64,000 bases of DNA from Microbacterium commune (lineage in GTDB: Bacteria > Actinomycetota > Actinomycetes > Actinomycetales > Microbacteriaceae): assembly GCF_014836945.1 (NCBI RefSeq), contig NZ_JACSPX010000001.1, positions 124,001 through 188,000 of the forward strand, in the 5' to 3' direction. The notes beneath the pieces were generated by a model. That model was not told where the DNA came from and did not search any database. It worked only from the letters and a program-made list of their open reading frames with translations. The number at the start of each line of letters is the position of its first letter. Positions within the stretch are counted from its first letter, which is position 1. Made by a program: the position numbers and the translations under genes. This document shows positions 62,585 through 64,000 of the stretch, piece by piece.

Positions 62585-63580
62585 GTGCTCGAGACTCTCA
62601 CCATCGCTGACGCCGTCGAACTCGCGATCGTGGAGCGCAACGGCTTCGTGGAGTCCCGCCATGCGGGCGCCGCCGTCGTGCTCTCCCCCGACGGGGAGGT
62701 CATCGCTCAGCACGGCAACGCCGAAGCGCTGATCCTGCCGCGCTCCAGCCTGAAGCCGCTGCAGGCGATCGCCAGTGTGACAGCCGGCGCGAGCCTGGAG
62801 GGCGAGCAGCTCGCGCTCGGCACGGCCAGCCACAGCGGCACTGATCGGCATGTCGAGGTCGTGCGCGAGATGCTCGCCGCAGGCGGCCTCAATGAGGACG
62901 ACCTGGGCTGCCCTGCCGCGTGGCCGTCCGACTCGACGGCGCGCCGCGACATGATCCGCGATCACGCCGATCAGGCACGCGTGCGGATGAACTGCTCGGG
63001 CAAGCACGCCCTCATGCTCCGCGCCTGCGTCGCGACCGGCTGGCCGACCGAGGGATACCTCGACACCGCGCACCCGCTGCAGGTGCACATCCGGGATGTG
63101 GTGGAGCGCCTCGCCGGAGAGAAGATCGCGCATACGTCGATCGACGGTTGCGGCGCGCCGGTGCACGCCATCACCCTGCTGGGCCTCGCACGCGCGATCC
63201 ATCGGATCGGCTCGGCCTCGGAGCGCTCTCCGTTCGCCCTGCACCGTGTCGCCGGTGCGCTCGTGCGCGCCGTTCGGGAGAACCCGTGGACGATCGCGGG
63301 GCCCGGCGAACCCGACACCATCGCCATCGAGACGCTCGGCGTGTTCGCCAAGCACGGCGCCGAGGGTGTGATGGTCATGGTCGCCCCGGACAACACGACC
63401 GTGGCGATCAAGACACTCGACGGCAGCAGCCGCGCCTCGGCGATCGTCGCCGCCACGCTGCTCGCCAGGGCCGGCGCGCTCGGCGAGGCCGACGTCGCGG
63501 CGCTCGCATCGGCCCTCCCCCTCGATGTGCTCGGCGGCGGTCAGCCGGTCGGCATGATCCGTCCGGGTTCCGGTATCTGA
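62585..63580 (+). CDS. Asparaginase (thermolabile type, PF06089-like)
   Basis: A 331-residue protein of the asparaginase family distinct from the AnsA/AnsB type. Landmarks are the N-terminal ERNGFVESRHAG (about 18-29), MNCSGKHALMLRACVATGW (near 136-154), DGCGAPVHAITLLGLA and KTLDGSSRAS. Members hydrolyse asparagine to aspartate and ammonia in the cytoplasm, although several are poorly characterised. The GTG start has TAGGCT six bases upstream (62573-62578), again a leaderless mRNA. With aspA at 26-28 kb it would complete conversion of asparagine to fumarate, but the genes are not linked. Confidence 0.87.
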   Translation: MLETLTIADAVELAIVERNGFVESRHAGAAVVLSPDGEVIAQHGNAEALILPRSSLKPLQAIASVTAGASLEGEQLALGTASHSGTDRHVEVVREMLAAGGLNEDDLGCPAAWPSDSTARRDMIRDHADQARVRMNCSGKHALMLRACVATGWPTEGYLDTAHPLQVHIRDVVERLAGEKIAHTSIDGCGAPVHAITLLGLARAIHRIGSASERSPFALHRVAGALVRAVRENPWTIAGPGEPDTIAIETLGVFAKHGAEGVMVMVAPDNTTVAIKTLDGSSRASAIVAATLLARAGALGEADVAALASALPLDVLGGGQPVGMIRPGSGI

Positions 63581-63593
63581 TCCAGCCGCTGGC

Positions 63594-64000
63594 TCAGGTC
63601 AGCCGCACTCGTCGCGGTCGCCCTCCGGCTGGCACCACCCACGCCCGGCCCTCGTGCAGCCGCGCGTACGGCGGGGTGTCGCGCACCCCCGCGAGCTGGC
63701 GCAGTTCCGTCGCGCATTCCGCCGCGACGACGAGCTCGCCCGCGCTGCGGATGCCCTGCAGCAGCGACCACTGAGCACGCCACTGCTCCGGGTCGCCGAC
63801 GATCACGACCGGCGCGTCCTCGGCGGGGGTCGGCCCGTTCTCGGCGAGGGTCGTCACCCGGCATCCCGGGACCGCGGCGGCGAGCGTCGTGCGGGTCTCG
63901 TCGACCGCTGTCGTCACCACGCCCGCGGGAGTGCGCACGGGCCGCCAGCGTGCGATGCCGCGCGCATCCGCGCTCCCCCGACGCCCGCTGCCCGGCGCGA
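63594..64000 (-). CDS. FtsK/SpoIIIE-like protein, C-terminal fragment cut by window edge
   Basis: The frame is open to the right edge, so only the last 135 or so residues are visible. The end reads GELVVAAECATELRQLAGV followed by PPYARLHEGRAWVV and RRVRL. This resembles, from memory, the C-terminal domain of large FtsK/SpoIIIE-type ATPases of actinobacteria that accompany type VII-like secretion or DNA translocation; no ATPase motif is in view. It is convergent with the asparaginase gene. The internal GTG at 63938 is not taken as the start because upstream codons remain open and coding-like. Confidence 0.5.
   Translation of the reverse strand, partial: APGSGRRGSADARGIARWRPVRTPAGVVTTAVDETRTTLAAAVPGCRVTTLAENGPTPAEDAPVVIVGDPEQWRAQWSLLQGIRSAGELVVAAECATELRQLAGVRDTPPYARLHEGRAWVVPAGGRPRRVRLT

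Overview
The window is very GC-rich and gene-dense, with small gaps and many overlapping start and stop codons. Gene content and order point to a high-GC Gram-positive actinobacterium of the Microbacteriaceae, most likely Microbacterium. This rests on family resemblance and gene order, not on a marker-gene search. There is no rRNA, tRNA, CRISPR array, insertion sequence or prophage gene that I can support.

The framework is an ancient housekeeping series, all on the minus strand and in ancestral order: dxr, rseP, ispG, proS, nusA, ylxR, infB, rbfA, truB, ribF, rpsO, pnp, dapB, thyA (from about 60 kb down to 1). In many bacteria these genes sit close together. Here the same order is kept while accessory modules, many on the plus strand, lie between the members.

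Region by region. 1-4.7 kb: thyA end, a thioredoxin/DUF4395 pair, OsmC, dapB, a histidine phosphatase, and an aldo/keto reductase-like protein lacking all four catalytic residues. 4.8-15.7 kb: pnp, DUF5302, a CE1758/CE1759-type flavin monooxygenase and reductase pair, an acyltransferase, the efeUOB iron-uptake operon under a DtxR/IdeR-type box, a 2-oxoglutarate/Fe(II) dioxygenase and rpsO. 15.8-18.3 kb: MFS exporter, YceI, FKBP. 18.3-24.1 kb: a polyamine-type ABC operon potADBC, divergent from a GntR regulator that overlaps a soluble Cache-domain gene, with a palindrome inside the potA promoter. 24.1-34 kb: PrsW-like protease, FAH-family hydrolase, aspA, a cyclic-nucleotide-type phosphodiesterase, PitA with a candidate PHO box, oligopeptidase B, pfkA. 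34-45 kb: SNF2 helicase, ribF, two small membrane proteins, truB, mutY, rbfA, infB, ylxR, nusA. 45-54 kb: amine oxidase, LOG-like protein, proS, a PEP mutase-family protein, an RNB ribonuclease, AlaX-like editing hydrolase, ispG. 54-64 kb: an 11-residue trp leader peptide with attenuator ahead of a fused PhzE-like anthranilate synthase, rseP, a divergent MurE-like ligase, dxr, a two-domain FKBP lipoprotein behind a Shine-Dalgarno-sequestering hairpin, an acyltransferase, OsmC, asparaginase, and the end of an FtsK-like gene.

A recurring feature is the leaderless promoter. At least 21 start codons, that of the trp leader peptide included, have a TANNNT hexamer exactly 6 nt (once 7 nt) upstream. 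A second window-wide signal is the heptamer GGCATCC/GGATGCC, which I counted about 78 times by eye against roughly 15 expected from base composition.
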